From: Sporosarcina sp. PTS2304
GTDB taxonomy: Bacteria; Bacillota; Bacilli; Bacillales_A; Planococcaceae
Length of the DNA: 64,000 bases
Assembly: GCF_003351785.1 (NCBI RefSeq)
Contig: NZ_CP031230.1
Coordinates: forward strand, 1,955,001 to 2,019,000
Direction of reading: 5' to 3'
The notes under the pieces were generated by a model. That model was not told the origin of the DNA. It did no database searches and saw only the letters and a list, made by a program, of their open reading frames with translations. The position numbers and the translations under genes were made by a program. Below are positions 26,805 to 36,546 of the stretch, in pieces. The first letter of the stretch is position 1. Each line of letters starts with the position of its first letter.

Positions 26805-27380
26805 ATGACATCATTATCCGAAATTATGAATTACAACGAATCGTTTGTAGAAGATAAAAAATACGAAGAGTTTGTCACCACGAAGTTTCCAAATAAGCGG
26901 ATTGTCATCCTAACTTGCATGGACACAAGACTGATTGAACTACTTCCTAAAGCTATGAATTTAAAAAATGGCGATGCGAAAATCATCAAGAGTGCGGGTG
27001 CAATTATTACTCATCCTTTTGGCGGTCTTATGCGAAGTATATTAGTTGCAGTGTATGAACTGCAAGCTGACGAAGTATATGTTGTCGGTCATCACGATTG
27101 CGGAATGAGTTCGATTGACACGTCTCGTATTGTAAACAGTATGATCGAGCGAGGGATCGATCAATCGATGTTTAAAACACTGGAGTATTCGGGAATTGAT
27201 ATGGAGGCTTGGCTTCACGGCTTCAGTGACGTCACTGAAAGTGTCAAGAAAAGTGTCGATGCCATTAAGAATCATCCGTTAATTCCTCGTGATGTCAATG
27301 TTCATGGACTTGTGATCAATCCGCAAAATGGTAAGCTTGATGTGATCGAAAACGGCTACAAATCAACAGAAACTATTTGA
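26805..27380 (+). CDS. Beta-class carbonic anhydrase
   Basis: A 191-residue zinc enzyme hydrating CO2. Ligands are visible as C-X-D-X-R in LTCMDTRL and H-X2-C in VGHHDCGMSS. The short length and missing N-terminal extension place it with the YtiB-like group of Bacillales. TGGAGGG precedes the ATG. Confidence 0.9.
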   Translation: MTSLSEIMNYNESFVEDKKYEEFVTTKFPNKRIVILTCMDTRLIELLPKAMNLKNGDAKIIKSAGAIITHPFGGLMRSILVAVYELQADEVYVVGHHDCGMSSIDTSRIVNSMIERGIDQSMFKTLEYSGIDMEAWLHGFSDVTESVKKSVDAIKNHPLIPRDVNVHGLVINPQNGKLDVIENGYKSTETI

Positions 27381-27429
27381 CGCACTTCATACGAAGCCTA
27401 TCAATTAACCATATTATGTATAATTTATT

Positions 27430-27755
27430 CATTTATGAGCGATTTTGACTATGGCGATAAGATGGAGTGACACTGATCTGAAGTGTCTTGTGGCTTGCGC
27501 TTCTAGACGTATACGCTTTCCGGCGAACCGAGTGCCCTCCGGAAAGTGTCCGATTCTGTAGGGGGAATACTAATGTGTATACTATTTCACTGTATCGCAA
27601 AGGAAGAGTCATTTACCCTACTCCAATTTCTGAACAAACACGAACTGACTTGCGGACGCCTAGCTCAAGGATTTACTACCTCTACAAATACTGATCAAGA
27701 GCATTTTATTTCAAAAAAACAATTTCTTTCTTTTAATGATCAACAGGCTTGACTT
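27430..27755 (+). repeat. Partial composite repeat (A-left, B remnant, D)
   Basis: GGCTTGCGCTTCTAGACG (A left arm), a short diverged core, then ACCCTACTCCAATTTCTGAA-type sequence as in the B spacer, and finally TACCTCTACAAATACTGAT and AATGATCAACAGGCTTGA (D). The A and B bodies have largely been lost. The stretch 27381-27839 has no gene. Confidence 0.7.
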
Positions 27756-27769
27756 CATACAAATAAAAT

Positions 27770-27800
27770 AACCGACTCATTATTCCAAGAGTCGGTTCTT
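27770..27800. terminator. Hairpin between the repeat and the acetyltransferase
   Basis: ACCGACTC / GAGTCGGT stem. The T side faces right (TTCTTTAATTT) and the A side faces left, so it could serve either direction; it is likely the end of the minus-strand acetyltransferase gene. Confidence 0.6.
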
Positions 27801-27839
27801 TAATTTAGCTGTCCATTTCCGCCATGCGGTCTTGCCCTT

Positions 27840-28385
27840 TCAATAATCACGTTCAATCATTGCGTACATAAAATGATCTTCCCAAACACCGTTAATGTAC
27901 AATAACTCCCGTAATAAACCTTCACGTTCAAATCCTGCCTTTTCCAAAACTTTTACAGAACCGACATTACGCGGAGAGACATATGCTTCTACCCTATGCA
28001 AGTTCACTTTCTCAAAGGCAAACTGATTGACCAACCTGACTGCTTCCGTACCGATTCCCCTGCCTGCTTGTCTTTGATCAATCGAATATCCTACAAACCC
28101 ACTGGAAAACGGCAGTCGCTTAATACTATACAGGGATATTTGTCCAATAATCATACTAGTTTGCGCGTCAAAAATTCCGAAATTATACTCTCTACGATCA
28201 CGCATCTGATAAAGGGATTCACGGATTTTATCTCGTTGCATAGATACCGTATAGTACGTATTATCGTGTCGTGGTTCAAACTCGGTCCAGTACTCTCTAT
28301 TTGCTAATAGTAATTGAGTGAACTGATAAGCATCATCTTCAGTTAATATCCGTAAATAGCACTGCTCTCCTTCAAGTAAAATCAT
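27840..28385 (-). CDS. GNAT family N-acetyltransferase (RimJ/RimL type)
   Basis: A 181-residue acetyltransferase. Acetyl-CoA loop residues appear in YSIDQRQAGRGIGTEAVRL, followed by HRVEAYVSPRNVGSVKVLEKAGF and a C-terminal WEDHFMYAMI. This arrangement is typical of ribosomal-protein alanine acetyltransferase-like enzymes (YdaF/YjcK group). Its substrate is unknown. Confidence 0.88.
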   Translation of the reverse strand: MILLEGEQCYLRILTEDDAYQFTQLLLANREYWTEFEPRHDNTYYTVSMQRDKIRESLYQMRDRREYNFGIFDAQTSMIIGQISLYSIKRLPFSSGFVGYSIDQRQAGRGIGTEAVRLVNQFAFEKVNLHRVEAYVSPRNVGSVKVLEKAGFEREGLLRELLYINGVWEDHFMYAMIERDY

Positions 28386-28606
28386 TTCTCCTCATCCTTT
28401 ACGACACAGTCTGTTTTTATTAACAATTCATTTCATGTTTATGAATAAAATGGAGAATCAATTCCTCTTGTCTGACTACATTATAGTATTCTTTACTACT
28501 GCAAGACAATAGAATGCCATCATTTATCATTTGTAAAGGAAAATTCATACTTTCATCATCTATCCTCTCCGATTGTCTGTATACTATTCTTCAGGAGGAT
28601 TTTATC

Positions 28607-29344
28607 ATGCTTAGAATTATTTTGATGGTACTTTCGTTACTCATCATGATTGGAACTCATATAGCCGCAAATTTACTTCCACTGAATGGGTTTACTACAT
28701 GGGAAATTGCTAATCGAGTTCCTGTGTTGTTTATGCCAGCTGAGTATGTTTTTTCTATATGGGTCGTACTGGATTTACTTTTAGTTACGTGGTTATTTTC
28801 ATTTTTTAAAACATTTTCTAGATTATCATCTTCGAAGGCGACTATACGTTCAATCTGTTTTTGCGTCAGTTGCTTTTTAAATATCGCTTGGTTATTACTA
28901 TGGCATTACAGCTATTATTACTGGGCAATTGTTAGTGTGATCGGCTTATTAATTTGTTTATTGATCTTTTACTTCAGCTATCCTACATTAGAAAGTTCAA
29001 ACCGCGAACGGTTGGCTATTTCTGCTTATATGGCTTGGATTTTTATCGCTGTCATTGCCAATAGCTACTATGCTTTTAAATTTCATGATTGGTCCGGTTG
29101 GGGATTAAGTGATCCGTTATGGACTGTCATCTTCTTGAGTTTAACTACAGCGATCGCACTTCACTTTTTATATCATTATCGTGATTCTTTATTTAATCTA
29201 ATCATTATCTGGTCGTTTATCGGCATTGCTATAAAAAACGGGACAGATGAATTATTCGTTTCTACAGCTGCTTTATTTCTTTCGGCTGTCATAGGATTTC
29301 TTATTTTTATAAAGAAGCGTCAATCTCCCCCACAAACTTTCTAG
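28607..29344 (+). CDS. TspO/MBR-like tryptophan-rich membrane protein
   Basis: A 245-residue protein with about seven membrane segments. The stretch FMPAEYVFSIWVVLDLLLVTWL corresponds to the (P/F)AGYVFSIWG(L/I)IY motif of tryptophan-rich sensory proteins, and Trp is frequent (WLLLWHYSYYYWAI). Family members bind porphyrins or lipids; this longer type is uncharacterised. The ATG at 28607 follows CAGGAGGA. Confidence 0.75.
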   Translation: MLRIILMVLSLLIMIGTHIAANLLPLNGFTTWEIANRVPVLFMPAEYVFSIWVVLDLLLVTWLFSFFKTFSRLSSSKATIRSICFCVSCFLNIAWLLLWHYSYYYWAIVSVIGLLICLLIFYFSYPTLESSNRERLAISAYMAWIFIAVIANSYYAFKFHDWSGWGLSDPLWTVIFLSLTTAIALHFLYHYRDSLFNLIIIWSFIGIAIKNGTDELFVSTAALFLSAVIGFLIFIKKRQSPPQTF

Positions 29345-29437
29345 CAGTTGGAAAACAGCTTAAAATTAGTCTATTCTGTTACGGTATGCAAAGCTTATAA
29401 AAAATTTATAGTTATGAATAAATAGTTAGACACCGCT

Positions 29438-29470
29438 AATGCATGAGAATCAATTTCCTCATGCATTATT
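29438..29470 (+). terminator. Probable terminator after the TspO-like gene
   Basis: AATGCATGAG / CTCATGCATT perfect stem with a 10-base loop; the T-run that follows is weak (ATTTAGATTTTTC). Confidence 0.6.
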
Positions 29471-29479
29471 TAGATTTTT

Positions 29480-30490
29480 CTAAGCTTGTTGATTATCTAA
29501 AGAAATTTTTTTGAAACGAGATGGTCTTGACGGGTAGTTGAAGGTTTAGTGTACTCGTTAGAATTCTTCCGGGAGAATCCTTGAATTTGTGTCGGGAAGT
29601 CAGTTGGTGTTCGTCTAGAAGCTAGAGTGGCGGAAGTGACTTACCCAGTGCGGTGCAGAAAAGTTGTGTACGTGCTAGGATTCTCCCGAGAGAAACCGGA
29701 CGCTTTCCTGAGGGGACGCGGCGGACTCGCCAGAAGTGCGTTGGCGATTACGCCTGTCGCTCTGATCCTCCAGGAGTCGCCGGTTCTTCCGGGAGAATCC
29801 TTGAGTTTGTGTTCGTAAGTCAGTCTGTGTTCGTCCAGAAGTTGGAATGTGGTAAGTGACTTTTCCAGTGCGGTGCAGAAAATAAGTATACGTGTTAGGA
29901 TTCTCCCTACAGAACCGGACGCTTTCCTGAGGGGACGCGGCGGACTCGCCAGAAGTTCGCTTTCGATTACGCCTGTCGTCCTGATCCTCCAGGAGTCGCC
30001 GGTTCTTCCGGGAGAATCCTTGAGTTTGTGTCGGGAAGTCAGTTGGTGTTCGTCCAGAAGTTGCGGTAGGGTAAGTTCTGCTTCCTGACTGAATGCATAT
30101 AGGGTCATTTATTTTTTTACTCAGTTCATCAAAACAGTCATAGTAGCTGATAACACTTCACCGCTTTCTAACTTCAAAAGCGGTCAGATTATATCAGACA
30201 ATTCTACTTGTTTTTCACCACATACAAAGAGTGATCAAACTGTCTTGCACACACAAAGTCCGGCTTGGAGCTTACAGACGATCGACTCCGGGAGGATAAG
30301 GAAAAGCCGTAGCGAAGGACGGCTTTTGCGAGTGAAGCGTAGCGAGAAGGAGCACATCTTTGCATTTGACAGGCGTAACCCGCAACGCTTGACGGTTCAC
30401 CGCGCCCCCTCCGGAAAGCGTATCGTCTGGAAGCGCAAGCCGCAAGACTCTCTAAGTCAGCCTCACTCCATCCAATCGTCATAGTCAACC
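29480..30490 (-). repeat. Composite intergenic repeat, inverted copy (D-B-B-linker-A)
   Basis: Read on the minus strand, this copy matches 8640-9535 in order and content: unit A (30222-30480, with the same ~70-base insertion as A2), the linker with GCAAGACAGTTTGATCACTC and CTACTATGACTGTTT, two B units (29898-30019 and 29678-29800, period 220 bases), a third B right arm (about 29563-29580) and D (about 29480-29535). B arms are GGATTCTCCCGAGAGAAACCGG-like on the left and CCGGTTCTTCCGGGAGAATCC-like on the right. The gap 29345-30660 has no credible gene; the frames across it run through the repeats only. Confidence 0.85.
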
Positions 30491-30660
30491 ACTTATTTCT
30501 GCCGCCTACTCATTTTTAAATAAAAGAAAGGATTATACATATTATAGTTAATCAGCAAGTATGATTTTGTCCAATATCTTTTTTTCATGTGAAGATTCAA
30601 AAAAGTAGGGTATATGTTAGAGTATGAACTATCATGCTATAGGATATTGGAGGTTACGCT

Positions 30661-31002
30661 ATGTCAAATTCAAAACTACTATCTTCACTTTGTTATTTCA
30701 GCGTGTTTTTTGCACCTTTACTCCTCCCCGTCATCATTTATTTTGTTGCGGATGAATACGAAGTCAAATGCCATGCGAAAAAGTCTTTATTGTCACATAT
30801 CATTCCAATGGCTTTATTAATTGCTGGATTTATCCTATGGACCTTTTCTATCCTATCTTTTACTACTCACTCTACTACAATGATCGATAGCACATTTGTC
30901 GCTTGGAGCGCACTTCCTTTACTATTCGTCATTTTGTACAGTGTTTTATTTCTGATCGTAGTTGTATGGAACGTGTATCAAGGGATTAAAGTCTTGAAAT
31001 AA
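30661..31002 (+). CDS. DUF4870-like small membrane protein
   Basis: A 113-residue protein with three to four hydrophobic segments and the CYFSVFFAPLLLPVIIYFV ... CHAKKSLLSHI layout of DUF4870 (Tic20-like fold). Function is unknown. It follows ATTGGAGG and has its own transcript by spacing. Confidence 0.7.
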   Translation: MSNSKLLSSLCYFSVFFAPLLLPVIIYFVADEYEVKCHAKKSLLSHIIPMALLIAGFILWTFSILSFTTHSTTMIDSTFVAWSALPLLFVILYSVLFLIVVVWNVYQGIKVLK

Positions 31003-31060
31003 TCCAAGACGTTTTGTGCAAATCATTAAAAAGACTCTGATAGAGTATGATATAGTATGA

Positions 31061-31846
<786 letters not shown>

Positions 31847-31860
31847 TGGATACAGTAAAA

Positions 31861-31914
31861 GAGGCTATCAAGAAAGTCAGTAATATCTGATGTTCTGTGA
31901 TAGCCTCTTTTTTT
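31861..31914 (+). terminator. E-type terminator repeat after map
   Basis: GAGGCTATCA / TGATAGCCTC outer stem, TCAG / CTGA inner stem, then a seven-base T-run, 14 bases past the stop. Confidence 0.88.
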
Positions 31915-32204
31915 GCACAGTAGTAGCTTCTTTGTCGTTTCTGCACCTAACAACCTGCTTTTATTTACTGCGTTGGCTCATAGATGTGAAAAGTCGTGTA
32001 TCTTGTAGAATCGCTCGTTCATAATTGACTCTGTACACAGAAGGTTGTGTATTTGCGATTATGCCACTACTTGCGAATGATGCATTACAGAAAAGATGAC
32101 TACTTTCCACAAGAAGTGCCTATCAATAAAACGAGGCAGAGAAAAATGAATGGTTTTTCTCTGCCTTGTTTATGTAAGGGGTCTATTAAACAGCCCCTTT
32201 TTCT
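31915..32204 (-). repeat. Intergenic region ending in repeat F
   Basis: No gene was found. At 32134-32166 AGGCAGAGAAAAA / TTTTTCTCTGCCT forms the F palindrome. At 32176-32199 GGGG / CCCC arms frame a short loop (on the minus strand GGGGCTGTTTAATAGACCCC), as at 19354. Read on the minus strand, this order follows the helicase stop, as F follows zosA. 31915-32130 shows nothing I can name. Confidence 0.65.
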
Positions 32205-33398
32205 TTATTTCTTTTTCTTTTTTGTTTTCGGCTTAGAATTTTTCGGTACGCTTTTTTTCATGTCTTCTATCGTTTTCGCATTACCTTCGATGAGTTGACC
32301 ATTGTACCAAACCTTCTGTACGGTCTTGATACCTTTTGTCACTTTACGATAATCCCGCTCTTCCGCATAAGATAAAAGAGTCAATACTTCCCCATCTGCA
32401 CCCGCACGCCCTGTTCGTCCGGAACGGTGGACATATTGTTCCAGCGTGTGCGGTACATCTACGTGGATAACATGCGTCAAACCTTCAATATCTAATCCGC
32501 GGGCTGCCAGATCTGTCGCAATCAAAATACGAATCGCCCCTGATCTGAAATCTTCTAAAGTCTTTTGACGGTCAAGTTTCTTCATATCGGAATAAAGAAC
32601 AGCAATCGGTGCATCGTTATACAATAACTTTAATTCTTTCATACGCAACTGATCTACGTTATTCATAAATGTTAATGCACGTACACCCGATATGGCAGAA
32701 ATCCCGCGCAGCACGTCAGTTTTTTTTCGATCATCCACCTTAACATATGAGTGAATCACTTGACCAACATCAGGAATATCTTCCGCATTTACTTGCAGAC
32801 GAATAGGGTTTTGCATCATATGTTTAGCTACCAATTCTATTTCTTCTGTTATGGTAGCGGAAACAACTGCTAATTGGCGATTCGGATTCGTCGCTTCGAT
32901 TAAACTTTTTACAAGTGCACGGTATTCACGAGATAATAATTGATCCCCTTCATCTATGACTACATGTTGAATATCATACATCTTCAACTTTCGTTCTTTT
33001 ACTAATTCATTTAGACGCCCCGGCGTACCGACAACGATCGTCGGTTTCTTCTTTAACTTTTCAATTTGGCGTTGCATATTGGCTCCGCCTATTAATTGCG
33101 TAACTGTTACAGAAGTACCTTCAACTAGATCACGAATTACATTAACTATTTGCATAGATAATTCTTGTGAAGGGGTGATGATTAATGCTTGTGTTTTTGG
33201 TAACTCACCGTCTACCATCTGAATGACCGGCAACGCATAAGCTAATGTTTTCCCGGTACCCGTAGGAGATTCAGCTACAATGTCTTTGCCAGCCAGCATT
33301 TCAGGAATCATCTGTAATTGAATAGGCATCGGCTGTTTAAACTTCCATTTTGTACGTAGAGATTCATTCAGCTCATCTAAGAAAGTCATTCGGTTCAC
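32205..33398 (-). CDS. DEAD-box-type RNA helicase (YfmL-like)
   Basis: A 397-residue two-domain helicase: Q-motif, motif I SPTGTGKT, motif II DEGD (in VIDEGDQLL) instead of canonical DEAD, SAT motif VVSATI, motif V ATDLAARGLDIEG and motif VI HRSGRTGRAG. A short basic tail (KPKTKKKKK) could bind RNA. Length and neighbourhood suggest the YfmL-like helicase that acts in 50S ribosome assembly in B. subtilis. The last Asp of motif II is intact, so ATP hydrolysis should be possible. Confidence 0.85.
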   Translation of the reverse strand: MNRMTFLDELNESLRTKWKFKQPMPIQLQMIPEMLAGKDIVAESPTGTGKTLAYALPVIQMVDGELPKTQALIITPSQELSMQIVNVIRDLVEGTSVTVTQLIGGANMQRQIEKLKKKPTIVVGTPGRLNELVKERKLKMYDIQHVVIDEGDQLLSREYRALVKSLIEATNPNRQLAVVSATITEEIELVAKHMMQNPIRLQVNAEDIPDVGQVIHSYVKVDDRKKTDVLRGISAISGVRALTFMNNVDQLRMKELKLLYNDAPIAVLYSDMKKLDRQKTLEDFRSGAIRILIATDLAARGLDIEGLTHVIHVDVPHTLEQYVHRSGRTGRAGADGEVLTLLSYAEERDYRKVTKGIKTVQKVWYNGQLIEGNAKTIEDMKKSVPKNSKPKTKKKKK

Positions 33399-33428
33399 TC
33401 TTCTCTATAGTGGAATTTGTTTACAACT

Positions 33429-34472
33429 TTACTTTTTCTGAAGCTTCTTTTTCAGCTTTTGTATTTTAGGCACAACTTTAACGAACATATTATAGATGAG
33501 TGGGTTGTATACTTTATCAATTTCCCCGATAAATTCCGTCACTCCATCTTTTTGGCAAAAACTATTTTTGAAATTATACAAACCATCCTGTTCACTATCA
33601 AGAACGAATACGCCACCTAAATCGTATTGTTCAGCACCGATTTCTAACCCCCACTTCATCATCTCATAATTCATAAGATAACTCGGGTTCAAATTTCGTT
33701 TTACATTAGAACTTCCTGCATATAAATAATATAGTTTGCCATTGTAGTTAATTGTCACTGCACCTGCTAAATAGTCGTCTTCATGCTTGGCCAAATAAAT
33801 TCTTAAATCATCAAAAGCTTCTCGCATTTTAACGAAATAATCGTATGAACGAATAGAAATTTGATTGCGCTTAGACATTTCATCATGAATTTCAAAAAAC
33901 TTTTGCAGATACTCGTCACTTCGAGAATATGTAATTTCTACTCCATTACGCGCTGAACTACGAATTTTACTACGCGTTCTTCCACGGAATTTCAGCATAA
34001 GTGACTCTTCATCTTCATCGGTCAATTTCACGATCATATTGTATCTAGGCTGTATTAAATCTTCTTTTCCCGCACCCTCGTTACGCACATTATAGCCTGC
34101 GTTTCGATACATCTCGTCCAACTCTTTAGTGAACAGTTGTTCCGGATCCATTTTTAATGCGAATGCTTTATATTTCTTCACAAGTACTTCTGCTTCTTTT
34201 ATCAACTCTTCTACAAGTGATTGATCATGCAAATCGCAAATAGGGCCTCGTGGAGCATACAACAACGAGTATCCACCCGGCACTTTTCGTATGAGCAACG
34301 ACATGGCAGCTACAATCTCTCCATCACGTTCTACATACACTTGCTCATTTCCCCAATCGTCTTTTACATTAGCCCAATTGGGGTCTTGTGTAATCGAACG
34401 ATATGGAGAATTTCTTACGAACATTTCATATCTTTTCACGTCTTCTACATTTTTCTTGTCTAAAATCGGCAC
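33429..34472 (-). CDS. FemABX-family aminoacyltransferase
   Basis: A 347-residue protein with the twin GNAT-like folds of FemX/FemA enzymes, which add amino acids from aminoacyl-tRNA to the lipid II stem or bridge peptide. Visible marks are SPYRSITQDPNWANVK, YAPRGPICD, FRGRTRSKIRSSARNGVEITY and DYLAGAVTINYNGKLYYLYAGSS. A cross-bridge amino acid (e.g. Asp/Glu/Gly) is plausible, since Sporosarcina walls often carry bridges. Substrate is not readable. Lacks an obvious coiled-coil insertion, which suits FemX more than FemA. Confidence 0.85.
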   Translation of the reverse strand: MPILDKKNVEDVKRYEMFVRNSPYRSITQDPNWANVKDDWGNEQVYVERDGEIVAAMSLLIRKVPGGYSLLYAPRGPICDLHDQSLVEELIKEAEVLVKKYKAFALKMDPEQLFTKELDEMYRNAGYNVRNEGAGKEDLIQPRYNMIVKLTDEDEESLMLKFRGRTRSKIRSSARNGVEITYSRSDEYLQKFFEIHDEMSKRNQISIRSYDYFVKMREAFDDLRIYLAKHEDDYLAGAVTINYNGKLYYLYAGSSNVKRNLNPSYLMNYEMMKWGLEIGAEQYDLGGVFVLDSEQDGLYNFKNSFCQKDGVTEFIGEIDKVYNPLIYNMFVKVVPKIQKLKKKLQKK

Positions 34473-34763
34473 TGCTGGAACACTCCTTACGTTACTCTAG
34501 CTTTGTTTGTATGGACGTCCCACTTCATGAAAAAAAGAGAGAAAGTCAATAGAACAATAAAGCCATAGCTCTATTAAGTGTAGCCTACTGCATTTTTCAA
34601 GTCAAGAAACGGCAAGTGTAACGGAACTTTTAAATATTATCGCGATATTTCACAATTTTTTCTCGTTTACTACTAGAGGCTATTCCGTTATTAATCAGAA
34701 TAGCCTATACTAATAGATAGGGATAAAGGTTTCACTCGTAGTAACAAAAGGGGGAAATATATA

Positions 34764-36497
34764 TTGAGGGGTTCGGTACGCAATAAGTTGATAGCGCTTG
34801 CATCATTGGTTATTTTAATCCCACTGCTAGCTGTAGGGATCGTTAACTACTTTGTTGCAAAGCAAGAGTTAGAAAAAGTCGGAGAAATGGGACTACAGAA
34901 TGGCACGTACGCTGTTTTAGACTTAATTGATGAGTTGAACGTGCAAGTGGAGAATGGCACACTCACTCTAAAAGAAGCCCAAGAAAGAGCAAAGACTAAA
35001 ATTATGGGTCCGATGAACGCTGACGGAAAACGTACATTAGACAACCCCGCTAAATACGGGGAAAACTTCTACTTTTATGTTGTAGATGAAGAAGGTACTT
35101 TACTTGTTCATCCTCAAAAAGAAGGGGAAAGCTTGTACGAATCCAAGACAAAAGACGGCCGATATTTCATTCGTGAAGTAATTTCCGAAGCTAAAAGTGG
35201 TGGTGGCTATGTCCAGTACGATTGGCCGCTTCCTACTAATTTAAATGTCGAAGCGCCAAAGATTACGTATAGTCTTCAAGACCCGCACTGGGGCTGGATT
35301 GTCGCTGCAGGTACATATTTGGTAGACTTTAATGCTGGAGCCAAGCACGTATTATGGTATACATTACTATCTATCATTGTATCTGTCATTGTAGGCGTCG
35401 CGCTATTTTCCATATTCTCTGGACGCCTCACATCGTATATCAAAAATATTCGATTGATTACTGCTGAAATTGCCCAAGGTAAATTGACAGGCGATGATAT
35501 TCCCATTCGTTCCCGAGATGAGTTAGGGCACTTAGCCGAAAATGTGAATGAAATGAAAAACAGCCTAAATGAAATGGTAGGGCATACGAGAAAATCTTCT
35601 GACCGCATGAGAGTTTCTTCAGAGACGCTGAGTGCGATAACAGAAGAAGCTACGGCCTCTGCTGATGAAATTCATAACGCGATTACCGAAGTTTCTACCG
35701 GCGCTGTAACACAAGCTGAAGAAGCAGATATCGCCATTACAAAAGTAGAAAACTTATCTACACTTATCTCTAATGCCAGCGAACAATATGAACATGTGAT
35801 TAAAGAAATGCACAGCATTAATGAATTACAAAGTTCTGGCATGGAGAAGGCAGAGAATTTAGAAGAAAACTCTCAAAACTTTAATGTCGTGATTAATGAT
35901 TTACAAGGAAACTTCTCACAACTTGTTTCACGAATGAATGAAATTCAAGCCATCGTACAAACGATTTCATCCATTTCAGAGCAAACGAACTTATTAGCAT
36001 TGAACGCGAGTATTGAAGCTGCGCGTGCAGGAGAACACGGAAAAGGTTTCGCTGTCGTAGCTAATGAGGTACGTCAATTGTCTGAAGATACGAATGAAGC
36101 TACTACACGCGTCCGCGACCTATTAGTGCATATTCGAAAAGACACGACGTCTGCAGAAAACCAGATGAAACACACCCTAGAATTAACGAGTAATCAAGAA
36201 GGTACAATTTTAGATACTAAAAATGCATTTGAACAATTATCAGGTTCTATTCATAACATTACGGAGTTATTGCGCACAATGGAGAACGATATGAATAGTA
36301 TGGATGAAAATCGTCAAACCGTCGTCCAGGCAATCAATCAGATCGCTTCTGTTGCGACACAATCAGCAGCAGCTACTGAAGAAGTCAACGCTTCGATTGA
36401 TGAACAAAAAGAAGCGATCAACACGATTATGCATGCTTCTCTTGATCTTCATACAGAAGCAGAAAAAATGCACGATCTTGTCGACAGATTTAATTAA
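34764..36497 (+). CDS. Methyl-accepting chemotaxis protein with Cache sensor
   Basis: A 577-residue chemoreceptor with a TTG start after AAAAGGGGG. Membrane helix at about 7-28, an extracellular single-Cache domain (about 35-185; [21 protein letters not shown], then [15 protein letters not shown]), a second helix (about 195-217), HAMP (about 218-270), and a signalling domain with the conserved tip [20 protein letters not shown]. The Cache type suggests small carboxylates or amino acids as ligands, not proven. It stands alone, away from che genes. Confidence 0.9.
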   Translation: MRGSVRNKLIALASLVILIPLLAVGIVNYFVAKQELEKVGEMGLQNGTYAVLDLIDELNVQVENGTLTLKEAQERAKTKIMGPMNADGKRTLDNPAKYGENFYFYVVDEEGTLLVHPQKEGESLYESKTKDGRYFIREVISEAKSGGGYVQYDWPLPTNLNVEAPKITYSLQDPHWGWIVAAGTYLVDFNAGAKHVLWYTLLSIIVSVIVGVALFSIFSGRLTSYIKNIRLITAEIAQGKLTGDDIPIRSRDELGHLAENVNEMKNSLNEMVGHTRKSSDRMRVSSETLSAITEEATASADEIHNAITEVSTGAVTQAEEADIAITKVENLSTLISNASEQYEHVIKEMHSINELQSSGMEKAENLEENSQNFNVVINDLQGNFSQLVSRMNEIQAIVQTISSISEQTNLLALNASIEAARAGEHGKGFAVVANEVRQLSEDTNEATTRVRDLLVHIRKDTTSAENQMKHTLELTSNQEGTILDTKNAFEQLSGSIHNITELLRTMENDMNSMDENRQTVVQAINQIASVATQSAAATEEVNASIDEQKEAINTIMHASLDLHTEAEKMHDLVDRFN

Positions 36498-36509
36498 TAC
36501 GATGCAACA

Positions 36510-36546
36510 AAAAACCATCCCTGCAAACACGACAGGGATGGTTTTC
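36510..36546. terminator. Terminator between the MCP and the ATP-grasp gene
   Basis: AAAACCATCCCTG / CAGGGATGGTTTT with a 10-base loop, shared by two convergent genes. Confidence 0.92.

Noticed and set aside
9536..29480. Genomic inversion of the 20 kb segment relative to Bacillus
   Set aside because: Gene order from perR to map is collinear with B. subtilis as remembered, so the inverted repeats have not left a fixed inversion here.
30245..30484. Open frames inside unit A (also 8461-8649 and 8595-8912)
   Set aside because: They are byproducts of a GC-rich repeat, have no ribosome site and are not kept in frame between copies.
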